Assembly: GCF_001412655.1 (NCBI RefSeq)
Contig: NZ_CP012996.1
Span: forward strand, 3,720,001 to 3,784,000
Length of the DNA stretch: 64,000 nt
From: Pedobacter sp. PACM 27299
GTDB lineage: Bacteria; Bacteroidota; Bacteroidia; Sphingobacteriales; Sphingobacteriaceae
Reading direction: 5' to 3'
In this document: positions 18,010 through 27,676 of the stretch, one piece after another
How the letters are laid out: each line of letters starts with the position of its first letter
Position numbering within the stretch: position 1 is the stretch's first letter
Translations under genes and position numbers: made by a program
The notes under the pieces: generated by a model
What the model was told of the DNA's origin: nothing
Database searches by the model: none
What the model saw: only the letters and a program-made list of their open reading frames with translations

Positions 18010-21000
18010 TTAAAAAGTAATGTTTGCACCAATATTGATCACACGTTGCTGCGGATAATATTGTCCTGAATTGTTAGGTACTTCCGGATCGAAAGAAGGA
18101 CCGAATTTGTCGATAGAAAACAGGTTGGAACCGCTCACATAGATCCTGGCATTTTGAATCTTTAACTTTTCGGTTATTGGTTTAGACAGGCTATATCCCA
18201 GCTCAACATTTTTCAGCCTGACGAAGGCGGCGTCTCTCAACCAGAAATCAGATTCCAGCGTGTTTACCCCATAGGTTCTGCCGGTTGGCCCGTTGAAATT
18301 CCGGGGATAAGTATTGTCGCCAGGGTTCTGCCATCTGTCATCAAAAAACTCGGTTACCATGTTTAATCCTGCTGGTGCCAGGTATGATTTCGCTCTGGCT
18401 TGTCCCTGAAAGAACACCGAGCAATCTATATTTTTCCAGGATGCGCCCAGTGCGAGTCCAAACATCAGCTCTGGTGTACGTGTGAGTGGCATTCTCACTT
18501 TATCCAGGTCGTTGATGAAACCATCATTATTTACATCTACGTACCTGATGTCGCCAGGTGCTGTATTTGCTGGATGCGGACTATTGTCGATTTCCTGTTG
18601 ATTTTGATAAATACCATTTGATTTATAAAGGAACCAGGAATCCACAGGGATGCCTGTTTTACGTTGATAATCTGGAATATTTGGTGCCTCATCCATAAAA
18701 ATCACTTTATTTCTGGCAAAAGTCACATTACCTCTCACATTGTAGGCGAAAGAGTTCCCAATATTATTGCGATGCGTCACTTCCAGCTCTACCCCTCTGT
18801 TTAATACTTTTCCCAAGTTTTCTTTTGGTAAAATCAGGCCGGTATAACCGGGAACAGATTCACTTCTGGGAATTAAAATATTGGAGCGCATAGACCTAAA
18901 AACATCTATGTTGACGCCCAGTCTCCCTTTAAAGAATTGAGATTCTACACCAATATCTGTGGTGGTGGCCAGCTCCCAGGTGATGTTAGGATTGGGTGTT
19001 GGTCCAAGCACTAAAGAGGTTACCTGTGAAGCCCCAGATCCCAATGAGTAGCCATAACCTCTACCTAATAAGTAAGTCTGAAGGTAGTTAAAGGCATTTA
19101 CGATGTCATTACCTGTTCTTCCCCAGGAAGCTCTCAACTTCAATTCATTCAGCACATCCGATTTGAAGAAATCTTCCTGAGAGATGCGCCATCCCGCAGA
19201 AACACCAGGAAAAAATCCATAACGTTTTCCTTCAGGAAAGTTCTGTGAACCGTCATAGCGCATGGTATAATCCACCAGGTATTTACTTTTATAGTTGTAG
19301 GATAAGCGACTGATGTAATTGACACGTGCCGATTTTGCTGCACCAGAATTATTTTGCTGACCAATCAGGCTTCCTGCAAACAACTGATCCAGGCTATTGC
19401 TCAGGAAATTTGAGCGCGAGGCACTAATGGTATCTGCTTTCCCATTGAAAGTTTCCAGGGCGACGAAAGCCTCTAAAGCATGGTCACCAATCGTCTTTGA
19501 ATAGCCCAGTTTCACATTGAGTAATCCTTCATTAATTGCGCCTCTTTGTTCAAATAAGGACGGTGCAATCGAGGAAGCAACTGCTACATAATCTTTCTTG
19601 ACTGCATCATATCTGTAGGCAGGAGGCGGTGTTTTGGTAAAAGATTTCGTTTTAACGTTGGTCACATCGTAGGCATAATAACCGTCTACAAACAATCCCT
19701 TGGTCACTTTGTCCAGTTTCCAGCTGAAAGATGTTTTGGTTTGCAGGTAGGAATTTGTAAACTGCTGATATCCCGCTTCACCGGAGGTGATATAGACCAT
19801 GCTATTGTCCGGACCGCCCCCAATCCCTACGCCCACCAATCCATTCGGATAAACCGGGGTCAGGTATGGGTAGGCCAGCCATAGTTCCCTGAAAATACCG
19901 CCAGCATCATAACCACGTTTTGCGGCGTTACGGGCTTCATTACGGTAAGATACATCCACACCAATCTTGAAATTATCCGTTACTTTTACATCAATATTTG
20001 CCCTTGCCTGATCTTGTTTATAATTGGCTGCATCGCCTTTATAAATCCCATCTTGCTGCTGATGCTGACCTGATAAAAAGTAGCTCACTTTATCTGTCCC
20101 GCCACTTAGCGACAGGATATGGTTCTGCTGCAAGGCACGTTTTTTCATAATCGCATCCCACCAGTTACTATTTGGATGCCCTAAAGGATCTGATCCATTG
20201 CGAAATAATTCGATATCTTCAGGTTTCCAGGTCAGCGCTTCTCCCCTTAACGCATTGTACTCATTTGTGGCCTGCGCATATTGGTAGGAGTTTAACATTT
20301 TTGGTATACGTGTTGGTTCAGTAGTCGCCCAGTTTGTCCCCAGCGACAATACCGGCTGTCCTGTCTTTCCTCTTTTTGTGGTGATTAGAATAACACCGTT
20401 AGCAGATCTTGCACCATAAATTGCGGCACTGGCATCTTTAATGACGGTGAAGGATTCTATGTCGGCAGGGTTCAATCTGGCAAAGCCTCCTGCACGGTCA
20501 GGAATTCCATCGATTACGACCAATGCGCCTGAGTTACCCAATGTGCTTTTTCCACGAACAAATACGTCTGCATTGTCATTTCCCGGCTCCCCTCCCCTTG
20601 AATTTACAATCAGTCCCGGCACCTGACCAGCGATAGAATTGGTTAAGTTAGTCGCAGGTGATTTTGCCAGTTCAGCGCCACTAATTGTAGCGACAGCTCC
20701 GGTCAGATTTGCTTTCTTTTTTGTGCCATAGCCCACCACTACAATCTCGTTCAATCCAGAACCTGCATCTTCTGTCATCTGTACCTCCAGGTGCTTCTTC
20801 CCTTTTACCGGAATTTCCTGGTCGGCAAAGCCGATATAGCTGAATACTAAAGTGGCATTCTCTAGAACAGTAATTTTGAATTTACCATCAGGGTCTGTTT
20901 TGGTACCAATCTGAGTTCCTTTAACGCGAACAGTTGCATTTGGCAGGCCTGCGCCCTGTTCCGTTACCCTTCCAGTAACCTGCAGCTGCGTCTGAGCAAA

Positions 21001-21099
21001 GCCCTGCGCATAAAAAATTAAACAGAGGAGTAAAAGGAGGAGCTTTTTCCCGAGTAAGTCAGGATAGCCCAAATTGGGAATAGTAAGTTTTAAGTTCAT
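18010..21099 (-). CDS. SusC/RagA-family TonB-linked outer-membrane receptor
   Basis: A complete 1029-residue receptor. The signal peptide ends GFAQ. A carboxypeptidase-regulatory-like domain (VTGRVTEQGAGLPNATVRVKG to YIGFADQEIPVKG) is followed by the family start VVVGYGTKKKANLTGAV, the plug (VVIDGIPDR and IKDASAAIYGARSANGVILI) and the barrel, ending INIGANITF. No STN domain is present, so it is not a signalling receptor for a FecR-type anti-sigma factor; regulation probably comes from the divergent GntR gene. It is the first gene of the leftward operon with SusD and two six-hairpin enzymes. Confidence 0.96.
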   Translation of the reverse strand: MNLKLTIPNLGYPDLLGKKLLLLLLCLIFYAQGFAQTQLQVTGRVTEQGAGLPNATVRVKGTQIGTKTDPDGKFKITVLENATLVFSYIGFADQEIPVKGKKHLEVQMTEDAGSGLNEIVVVGYGTKKKANLTGAVATISGAELAKSPATNLTNSIAGQVPGLIVNSRGGEPGNDNADVFVRGKSTLGNSGALVVIDGIPDRAGGFARLNPADIESFTVIKDASAAIYGARSANGVILITTKRGKTGQPVLSLGTNWATTEPTRIPKMLNSYQYAQATNEYNALRGEALTWKPEDIELFRNGSDPLGHPNSNWWDAIMKKRALQQNHILSLSGGTDKVSYFLSGQHQQQDGIYKGDAANYKQDQARANIDVKVTDNFKIGVDVSYRNEARNAAKRGYDAGGIFRELWLAYPYLTPVYPNGLVGVGIGGGPDNSMVYITSGEAGYQQFTNSYLQTKTSFSWKLDKVTKGLFVDGYYAYDVTNVKTKSFTKTPPPAYRYDAVKKDYVAVASSIAPSLFEQRGAINEGLLNVKLGYSKTIGDHALEAFVALETFNGKADTISASRSNFLSNSLDQLFAGSLIGQQNNSGAAKSARVNYISRLSYNYKSKYLVDYTMRYDGSQNFPEGKRYGFFPGVSAGWRISQEDFFKSDVLNELKLRASWGRTGNDIVNAFNYLQTYLLGRGYGYSLGSGASQVTSLVLGPTPNPNITWELATTTDIGVESQFFKGRLGVNIDVFRSMRSNILIPRSESVPGYTGLILPKENLGKVLNRGVELEVTHRNNIGNSFAYNVRGNVTFARNKVIFMDEAPNIPDYQRKTGIPVDSWFLYKSNGIYQNQQEIDNSPHPANTAPGDIRYVDVNNDGFINDLDKVRMPLTRTPELMFGLALGASWKNIDCSVFFQGQARAKSYLAPAGLNMVTEFFDDRWQNPGDNTYPRNFNGPTGRTYGVNTLESDFWLRDAAFVRLKNVELGYSLSKPITEKLKIQNARIYVSGSNLFSIDKFGPSFDPEVPNNSGQYYPQQRVINIGANITF

Positions 21100-21137
21100 A
21101 TTTGGTTTGATTTGATTAACAATAGCTCAGCCGACTC

Positions 21138-21150
21138 ACTAGTCTAGTCT
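21138..21150. promoter_or_regulatory. Candidate GntR operator near SusC
   Basis: ACTAGTCTAGTCT lies 38 bp upstream of the SusC start. Its first nine bases are the exact reverse complement of the TAGACTAGT found at 21398-21406 beside the GntR gene. A shared 9-mer in inverse orientation at both ends of a divergent promoter is what a common regulator site would look like. Confidence 0.35.
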
Positions 21151-21388
21151 ACTCTGTTCTATTGAAACATAAATATAAACGAAGTTTTATGGCATTTGCA
21201 AAATTAATTTGCCTGGCTAGGAAAAATAATAGGACTCTGAGCCAGAGCTCATTAAAAATTTCGGCCAAATAACGGCAATAAAACCTCATTTAACCAATTA
21301 TTAGGCACAGCACTTAGATTTGTATTTATTTTCTCATTTCCGGATTGGTTAAAAATAATTACCTTGTAAAAAACAAAATATTGCGCTG

Positions 21389-21406
21389 GTCTATTGATAG
21401 ACTAGT
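21389..21406. promoter_or_regulatory. Palindromic operator candidate upstream of the GntR gene
   Basis: GTCTATTGATAGAC (21389-21402) is a palindrome with 6-bp arms around TG. It is followed by the TAGACTAGT element shared with the SusC upstream region. It sits 24 bp before the regulator start, a position suited to autoregulation. Confidence 0.4.
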
Positions 21407-21426
21407 GCAGACCAACCCTAGCATTT

Positions 21427-22443
21427 ATGACCACCATCTTTGAAAAAATACAAGACCTGGAAAGTATCCCATCCTACTCCAAGCACGAGCAATTTGTGCA
21501 GGGCATCATCAATGCAATTGATGAAAGGATCATCGCACAAGGAGCGGCACTGCCTTCGATTAATGTGCTGATCAAGGAATTGGGCTTTGCCAGGGAAACG
21601 ATTATGAAAGGCTATCGGGAATTGATCAGCCGCGGCATTGTGGAGGCTAAAAACAGGCAGGGTTATTTTGTGGCGAATGACGATACGGAGCAGACTTTAA
21701 AAGTGGCTTTACTGATGTACCTCATCGATTCTTTTCAGGAACAGTTTTATAGAAACTTCCGAAATGAACTGGGCCCAAACGTCCATATCGATGTGTTTTT
21801 CCATCATGGCAACATTACCATGTTTGAAACCATGCTCCACATGATTAAAGGCAAATATGGCGTGTATGTGGTTTCACCGATCCCGCACCCAAAAACAAAA
21901 CATTTACTAGAGTTGCTGCCCATCAACAAATTCATCATGTTCGACCGCTATGAACCGATGAAGGGCGATTTTAACTACGTCAGTCAGGAGTTTGAGCAGT
22001 CTACCTATAAAATACTTTCAGCGCTGGCAGAAACGATAAAAACCTTTGATGAGCTGATCTTTTTCCATGTACCCGGTTCGTTGGATCCGGTGGAGATCAT
22101 TAAATCTTTCAAAAGATTCACCAAAGACTTTAACATCAATACCCGGATATTGAATGAATATGAACCTGGAAGTGTAGAAAAAGGTAAGGTTTATTTCACT
22201 TTAGACAACTCTGAAATCTGGAAGATCATGAAAGATTGTGAGCTCAAGCAATTACAGCCGGGCATCGATATCGGCATCCTTTCTCATAACGACGAGGTGG
22301 TGAAAGAGATCATTGGTGGTGGGATTACCACTTATTCTGCCGATTTTTCTTTAATGGGAAGAAGGGTTGCACAGGCGATTCTGAAAAAGGAAAAAGTACA
22401 AGAGATCATTCCAACCGTATTAATCAGAAGAAAATCGTTATAA
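21427..22443 (+). CDS. GntR-family transcriptional regulator with sugar-binding-protein-like C-terminal domain
   Basis: A 338-residue regulator. Residues about 10-80 are a GntR winged helix (LPSINVLIKELGFARETIMKGYR, split around the recognition helix, and SRGIVEAKNRQGYFV). The C-terminal ~250 residues resemble the periplasmic-binding-protein fold of LacI-type effector domains (NVHIDVFFHHGN, IDIGILSHNDEVVKEII). This architecture is known in Bacteroidota for monosaccharide-responsive PUL regulators such as the fucose regulator of Bacteroides. The symporter gene starts one base after its stop, so the two are co-transcribed. It probably controls both divergent operons of this locus through the palindromes between them. 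Confidence 0.9.
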   Translation: MTTIFEKIQDLESIPSYSKHEQFVQGIINAIDERIIAQGAALPSINVLIKELGFARETIMKGYRELISRGIVEAKNRQGYFVANDDTEQTLKVALLMYLIDSFQEQFYRNFRNELGPNVHIDVFFHHGNITMFETMLHMIKGKYGVYVVSPIPHPKTKHLLELLPINKFIMFDRYEPMKGDFNYVSQEFEQSTYKILSALAETIKTFDELIFFHVPGSLDPVEIIKSFKRFTKDFNINTRILNEYEPGSVEKGKVYFTLDNSEIWKIMKDCELKQLQPGIDIGILSHNDEVVKEIIGGGITTYSADFSLMGRRVAQAILKKEKVQEIIPTVLIRRKSL

Positions 22444-22444
22444 G

Positions 22445-24043
22445 ATGAATCCAGTTGCTTTTTCTACGTTTATTATCATTACGGTTCTTGTGGCGGCAAT
22501 TTCCTGGTATAAAACCAGGAAGCAGAAGATCACCACTTCTGCAGGGCTATTTCTGGCCAACCGCAGCTTAACCTTTACGGCTGTCGGCAGTGCCTTATTC
22601 TTTACCAATATCAGCGCCGCTGAATTTGTAGGGAATAGTGAGTCCGTTTACCTGAACAACATGTCTGTGATGGCCTGGGGCATCAGTTCGGTATTTGCGA
22701 TGGTACTGGTTTCTGAGTTCATCATCCCCATTTATTTAAAGGGTGCCATGTCTACCACTCCAGATTTTCTGGAGAACAGGTACGATCCGGGAACAAAAAA
22801 GCTGGTCTCCTTCCTTTTCCTGATCAGCTATGTTGTTAATTTATTGCCCATTGTATTGTACAGTGGTGCGGTTGCATTGAATGGGCTTTTTCATTTTTCA
22901 GACATCTGGGACATCAGCTATGGCAACAGCATCTGGGTGCTGATCTGGTGCATTGGCCTGATTGGCAGTTTATATTCTATTTTAGGTGGACTAAAAGCAA
23001 TTGTGATCTCTGATCTTGTACTCGGAGTCTGCATGTTTACCGGTGCCATTTTACTGGCTTATTTTGGGTTAAGACACATCGGCAGTGGTGATTCCATACT
23101 CGGTCTGCAAACGATTCTGACCACCAAAACTGAACATTTCAACTCCATAGGGGGCGATAAAGACGCGGTGCCTTTTTCTACGATATTTACAGGAATGATC
23201 CTGATGAACTTATTTTACTGGGGAACCGAACAGGTGATTGTGCAGCAGGCCCTGGCTTCGTCCAATCTGGAAACCAGTCAGAAAGGAATTGCATTGGCCT
23301 GCGTAGGCAAGCTATTAGGCCCCTTGCTTTTCATTTTGCCGGGTATCATTGCCGTGCATTTATACAGCAATTTACACAATACTACAGAAGCCTTTTCCAG
23401 GGTGGTGAGCGATGTCTCCCCTCCAATGCTGAGCGGTTTTATTGCCGCCGTGATTTTAGGCGCGGCCATCACTTCATTTTCTCCGGCACTGAACAGCGCG
23501 AGTACCCTATTTACCCTGAACCTCTACAAACCATTTAAAGAGAAGAATGGCAAAGCGGTCACTGAAAAAGACCTGCTTCGGAACTCCAGAAGATTTGAAA
23601 TGTTTGCGGCTTTACTGTCGATGTTTATTGCGCCACTGATCATTTTTTCCAGTGGTAATTTTTACACTTTTATGCAGAAGATGAATGCTGCATTCAGCAT
23701 TCCTATTTTCAGTATTATGTTTGTTGGCTTTGTGACTAAAAGAGTACCGCCTATTGCGGCTAAAATTGGCCTGGCTTTTTGTTTTACAGGTTATATCCTC
23801 ACGCAGGTAGTTTTTGATACCGGCATCCATTTCCTGCACATCCTAGCCATCCTTTTTGTCCTGACGGCGGCTATTATGCTGATCATTGGAAGAATTTTCC
23901 CTATGGAAAAACCCTATATCGCACAAAACAAACAAGTGGTGGACCTGAAGCCATGGAAAAACAGACACTGGATCAATGGCTTGCTGATCCTCATCATGAT
24001 CCTTTTGTTTATTGTATTTTCTAAATGGGGACTTGCCAGTTAA
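22445..24043 (+). CDS. Sodium:solute symporter (SSS family), probable sugar transporter
   Basis: A 532-residue polytopic membrane protein with about 13-14 hydrophobic segments. It contains the SSS-family region SALFFTNISAAEFVGNSESVY and GGLKAIVISDLVLGVCMF, and the later ILGAAITSFSPALNSASTLFTL, all typical of SGLT-like sugar/sodium symporters. It would carry the monosaccharide or small oligosaccharide released in the periplasm across the inner membrane. It begins one base after the GntR gene and precedes the alpha-galactosidase, so galactose or a galactoside is a reasonable guess. Confidence 0.9.
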   Translation: MNPVAFSTFIIITVLVAAISWYKTRKQKITTSAGLFLANRSLTFTAVGSALFFTNISAAEFVGNSESVYLNNMSVMAWGISSVFAMVLVSEFIIPIYLKGAMSTTPDFLENRYDPGTKKLVSFLFLISYVVNLLPIVLYSGAVALNGLFHFSDIWDISYGNSIWVLIWCIGLIGSLYSILGGLKAIVISDLVLGVCMFTGAILLAYFGLRHIGSGDSILGLQTILTTKTEHFNSIGGDKDAVPFSTIFTGMILMNLFYWGTEQVIVQQALASSNLETSQKGIALACVGKLLGPLLFILPGIIAVHLYSNLHNTTEAFSRVVSDVSPPMLSGFIAAVILGAAITSFSPALNSASTLFTLNLYKPFKEKNGKAVTEKDLLRNSRRFEMFAALLSMFIAPLIIFSSGNFYTFMQKMNAAFSIPIFSIMFVGFVTKRVPPIAAKIGLAFCFTGYILTQVVFDTGIHFLHILAILFVLTAAIMLIIGRIFPMEKPYIAQNKQVVDLKPWKNRHWINGLLILIMILLFIVFSKWGLAS

Positions 24044-24092
24044 TCCATCCATCACCATAAAACAAAACCAATATACTGACCTAGAACCAATC

Positions 24093-26279
24093 ATGCTCAA
24101 AAGATATCTTTACCCAACCTTTCTTCTCCTGATGACTTACCAAACCAGTATCGCCCAGCAGCAAATTGCCATCGAAACGAAGCACAATTCGTTGATACTT
24201 TCTACAGATGCCAGCAATGCTTTAATCTCAACTTACCTTGGCAAACGGATCGCCAACAAAGAGGAATATTCGATCATCCCTACCCTGGATAAATATACTC
24301 CTGGGTCAGACGACCTGTACAATAAACGGGAAGCTTACATCGCCTCTGGCTCCATTAATTTATTAGAACCCGCCTTGAGTGTTACTCATGCCGATGGTAA
24401 TAAGTCTACGGTATTGACCTTTCAGCGCGTGAAGGTTACGGAGCTGGATAAAAACAGAAAGCTGACAGCTGTGGTGCTGAAAGATCCCAAATACAATTTT
24501 GAGGTCACCTTAAATTACCTGGCCTATTATGAGGAAGATGTGATCGAGCAATGGTCGGAAATCCGACACCAGGAAAAAGCAGCTGTAGTATTAAACAAAT
24601 ATGCTTCCGCAAACCTGAGTTTAAGCGGGAAGAAGTTTTACCTGAAAAATCAATACAGCAGTGCGATGCGGGAAATGAGGTCTGAAGAACAGCAATTATT
24701 GCATGGACTTAGAACCCTCGATTCGAAATTAGGTACACGTACCAACCTTTTACACTCCTCCTCTTTTATGATTTCCATTGATGGCCCTTCTGCGGAGGAT
24801 ACGGGGAATATCATTGCAGGATCCTTAGCATGGACGGGAAACTTCAAGTTAGATTTTGAAACCTTTGATGATTATTATCTGAGGGTTACCGCAGGAATCA
24901 ACAACTTTTCTTCTGATTACACGCTAAAGCCAGGGGAGAATTTTATCACCCCACGCTTTGTCTATACCTATTCCAGCAAAGGAACCGGATTGGCCAGCAG
25001 AAACCTGCAAAACTGGGCAAGAAAATATCAGTTAAGGGAAGGACAAGGAGAAAGATCCACCCTGTTAAACAACTGGGAGACCACGTATTTTGACTTCAAC
25101 GACGAGAAATTAAATAACTTGGTACAGGACACAAAAAAACTCGGGGTAGATGTCTTTTTACTGGACGACGGCTGGTTTGGTAACAAATACCCCAGAAATG
25201 GCCCGGCAGCAGGATTAGGCGATTGGGAGTTCAACAAGCAAAAATTAAAGAATGGGATTAGTGCCATCGGTCAGGAAGCTACAGCAAATGGTGTGAAATT
25301 TGGCATTTGGCTGGAACCTGAAATGGTGAATCCTAAAAGCGAATTGTATGAACAGCATCCGGATTGGATCATCAGGCAGCCGGAAAGGAAAGAATACTAT
25401 ATGCGAAACCAATTGGTACTGGACCTGACCAATAAAAAGGTACAGGACTTTATCTTTAAAGTGGTGGATGAGACCTTTTCCCAGGTTCCAGATCTGGCCT
25501 TCATCAAATGGGACTGCAATTCACTGATTTATAACGCTAATTCTCCTACTTTAAAAAACCAGGATCATTTTTACATTGAGTATGTGCGCGGATTAAACAG
25601 CGTACTGGAAAGAATAAGAAAGAAATATCCGAAAGTACCGATGATGTTATGTGCTGGTGGTGGTTCCAGAGTGGATTATGCTGCGCTTCAATATTTCACA
25701 GAATTTTGGCCTAGCGACAATACCAATCCTTTCGACAGGATCTTTATCCAGTGGGAATACTCTTATTATTTCCCTTCCATTGCCGTAGATAATCACGTAA
25801 CGGATATGGGCAGACAACCCATTAAATTTAAGACCGATGTGGCCATGATGGGGAAGCTTGGCTATGATGTAAAGGTTCATGAACTTTCTGAAAAAGACCT
25901 TGCATTTACCCAAAATGCCATAAAAACCTACAATGGTTTTAAAGATATCGTATGGCACGGTCAGCAGTACAGGCTGCAGGACCCTTATCAAAATGATGTG
26001 GCTTCCATTTCTTATGTAAATGAGGCCAAGGATCAAGCGGTAGTATTCAGCTATTATATGGCCACCAGAAATGCAACCAAACAAGCGCTTCCTATTGCCT
26101 TAAAAGGTTTGGATGCCAGCAAACGCTACAAAATAGAAGAAATCAATCTTTATCCGGGCAGCATATCGCCGATAGATTCAGCGAAGGTTTATTCAGGTGA
26201 TTTTCTAATGAACATTGGGTTAAATCCGGAAGTTAGTGACAGAAGAACAAGTGTTGTACTTAAAATCACTGCGGTTTAA
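24093..26279 (+). CDS. GH36 alpha-galactosidase, exported
   Basis: The frame is open from 24012, but the ATG at 24093 gives a signal peptide (YPTFLLLMTYQTSIAQ) and the usual length for the family (728 residues). An N-terminal beta-sandwich is followed by the TIM barrel: VFLLDDGWFGNK, FGIWLEPEMVNP, FIKWDCN with nucleophile D474, and WPSDNTNP with acid/base D542. The 68-residue spacing of the two catalytic Asp residues fits GH36. It removes terminal alpha-galactosyl residues from oligosaccharides such as raffinose-type sugars or decorated mannans. It is third in the GntR-symporter operon, with 49 bp of spacer. Confidence 0.93.
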   Translation: MLKRYLYPTFLLLMTYQTSIAQQQIAIETKHNSLILSTDASNALISTYLGKRIANKEEYSIIPTLDKYTPGSDDLYNKREAYIASGSINLLEPALSVTHADGNKSTVLTFQRVKVTELDKNRKLTAVVLKDPKYNFEVTLNYLAYYEEDVIEQWSEIRHQEKAAVVLNKYASANLSLSGKKFYLKNQYSSAMREMRSEEQQLLHGLRTLDSKLGTRTNLLHSSSFMISIDGPSAEDTGNIIAGSLAWTGNFKLDFETFDDYYLRVTAGINNFSSDYTLKPGENFITPRFVYTYSSKGTGLASRNLQNWARKYQLREGQGERSTLLNNWETTYFDFNDEKLNNLVQDTKKLGVDVFLLDDGWFGNKYPRNGPAAGLGDWEFNKQKLKNGISAIGQEATANGVKFGIWLEPEMVNPKSELYEQHPDWIIRQPERKEYYMRNQLVLDLTNKKVQDFIFKVVDETFSQVPDLAFIKWDCNSLIYNANSPTLKNQDHFYIEYVRGLNSVLERIRKKYPKVPMMLCAGGGSRVDYAALQYFTEFWPSDNTNPFDRIFIQWEYSYYFPSIAVDNHVTDMGRQPIKFKTDVAMMGKLGYDVKVHELSEKDLAFTQNAIKTYNGFKDIVWHGQQYRLQDPYQNDVASISYVNEAKDQAVVFSYYMATRNATKQALPIALKGLDASKRYKIEEINLYPGSISPIDSAKVYSGDFLMNIGLNPEVSDRRTSVVLKITAV

Positions 26280-26310
26280 ACCCTCCTGCCTCGATTTAAA
26301 TCCTTCTGCA

Positions 26311-26351
26311 AAAAAAATAGCATTACGAGATCAAGTGACTCGTAATGCTAT
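26311..26351 (-). terminator. Terminator of the DUF2264 operon, usable in both directions
   Basis: A perfect 13-bp inverted repeat (26317-26329 and 26339-26351) is preceded by an A-tract, which is a T-tract on the minus strand. It lies between the converging stops of the alpha-galactosidase and DUF2264 genes. Confidence 0.8.
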
Positions 26352-26401
26352 GAAGTGTTTCCATCGAAATTCCTTTGTTCTTTTTTATTAAGGGCTAATA
26401 T

Positions 26402-27658
26402 TTAGTATTCCACATGGTAATCTTTTTTGAATGGCTGGCCAGACCATGCTTTTTTTGCGGTCCAGTCTGCTGCAGGAGCCGTCCAGAATTCATTGTCTGC
26501 CGGTAATCCCAGAGGCAAAAATCCAAGTGTTGCCATGTACAAGCTCCCTGTGGAGGTATAACTATCGGCGATCCCAGGCTGAGCGCCACAGAAACCCAAT
26601 ACCAGCCAGCCTGCTTTATCAAAGTTATTGCATTGTTCAAACATGCGGTGCATCACCGCCGTAAGTCCGGATCTCACTTGTGCAGGGCTAATTTGCGCAG
26701 GCAATTTACCCATCAATGCGACCTGGCCTAAAGCCTGAAAAGCAGCTGTTCGGTAAGTGACCGACCTCCCCATTGGTGGATACGTACCATCCGGCCCAAT
26801 GATCCGCTCTGAAAACTCTGAATAACGAACCATGCGTTTTACGGCAGTTTCGTACATCTCCGTATTAATTCTTTTCTTATCCGAAAGCACTTTAAAAAAA
26901 TCAACCAGCATCGGGTGGATCACGTAAGAGTTGTAGTAATCAATACTCAAACTTGGTCCGTCGCTGTACCAGCCATCTCCCTGGTACCATTCCAGGATTT
27001 TCCTCTTTGCAAAGTCCAATCGTGCGGGATCCGGCTGTTCGCCAATACTCAACAGGAAAGCCTCATTGATTCCAGCAAAAAGCAACCAGTTGTTATAAGC
27101 GCCTGTACGTGTTCTTAAAGCTTTAAATTCTTCTGCAATTCTTGACTTCGTCAGGTCATCTAATGGCTCCCACAATGCTTTTGGTGCTCTCAAAAAAGCC
27201 TGAGCCATATAGGCGGCATCTACGATCGGCTGACTCTCCGTTCTAAAGTTCAGGTAATCTGGATTTTCCGGATCTACCGCATTTGAAATTCCCTTTAACA
27301 ATGCCAGGCGCAGTTTTTTACGCATCAGTCCTTCTTTCGTCGCATCATCCGGCAAAGCGAGCCAAGGAGCTACCCCTGCCATGGTACGACCAACAGCTTC
27401 CAGATAAGTTACTTTTTTAAAGAAATCTGTCGATTGGCCTGGAGGAACTTCTACGGGCATATTCTTTTTCAAAGTGCCATCGGCGAGATTTAAGATCACC
27501 GGCGAAGACATTTTATACAGGAGTTCTGCCCAATACTGGCGGTCCTGAGCGCCGGCTGTCACTTGGTTTTGTTTCGTTTTTTTTGAGGATTGCGCCTGAA
27601 CAACAGGACTGGTCATCAGCATGGCGACCATCAAAAACATGCATTTAAGTTTATTCAT
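26402..27658 (-). CDS. DUF2264-domain exported protein
   Basis: A 418-residue protein with a signal peptide (residues 1-22, ending VVQAQ). The body matches the DUF2264 pattern: a helical (alpha/alpha)-barrel with TYLEAVGRTMAGVAPWL, NNWLLFAGINEAFLLS, WYQGDGWYSDGPSLSIDYYNSYVIHPML and GRSVTYRTAAFQALGQ. The family is found in polysaccharide utilisation loci, often near pectin- or glycosaminoglycan-degrading enzymes, and probably includes glycosidases or lyases, but no activity is certain. It follows the truncated GH105-like gene by 18 bp on the same strand; the two form one operon. Confidence 0.88.
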   Translation of the reverse strand: MNKLKCMFLMVAMLMTSPVVQAQSSKKTKQNQVTAGAQDRQYWAELLYKMSSPVILNLADGTLKKNMPVEVPPGQSTDFFKKVTYLEAVGRTMAGVAPWLALPDDATKEGLMRKKLRLALLKGISNAVDPENPDYLNFRTESQPIVDAAYMAQAFLRAPKALWEPLDDLTKSRIAEEFKALRTRTGAYNNWLLFAGINEAFLLSIGEQPDPARLDFAKRKILEWYQGDGWYSDGPSLSIDYYNSYVIHPMLVDFFKVLSDKKRINTEMYETAVKRMVRYSEFSERIIGPDGTYPPMGRSVTYRTAAFQALGQVALMGKLPAQISPAQVRSGLTAVMHRMFEQCNNFDKAGWLVLGFCGAQPGIADSYTSTGSLYMATLGFLPLGLPADNEFWTAPAADWTAKKAWSGQPFKKDYHVEY

Positions 27659-27676
27659 TAATCTAGTTCTTTAGGT

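Larger units (their letters stand above)
21100..21426. promoter_or_regulatory. Divergent promoter region of the alpha-galactoside-type utilisation locus
   Basis: This 327-bp AT-rich stretch has no gene. It holds -7-like octamers for both directions: TAATTTTG on the minus strand (21206-21199) for SusC and TAGATTTG on the plus strand (21315-21322) for the GntR gene. Neither has a TTG at the right distance, which fits activator-dependent promoters. Two related sequence elements, listed separately, lie near the two ends and are operator candidates. Confidence 0.45.
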
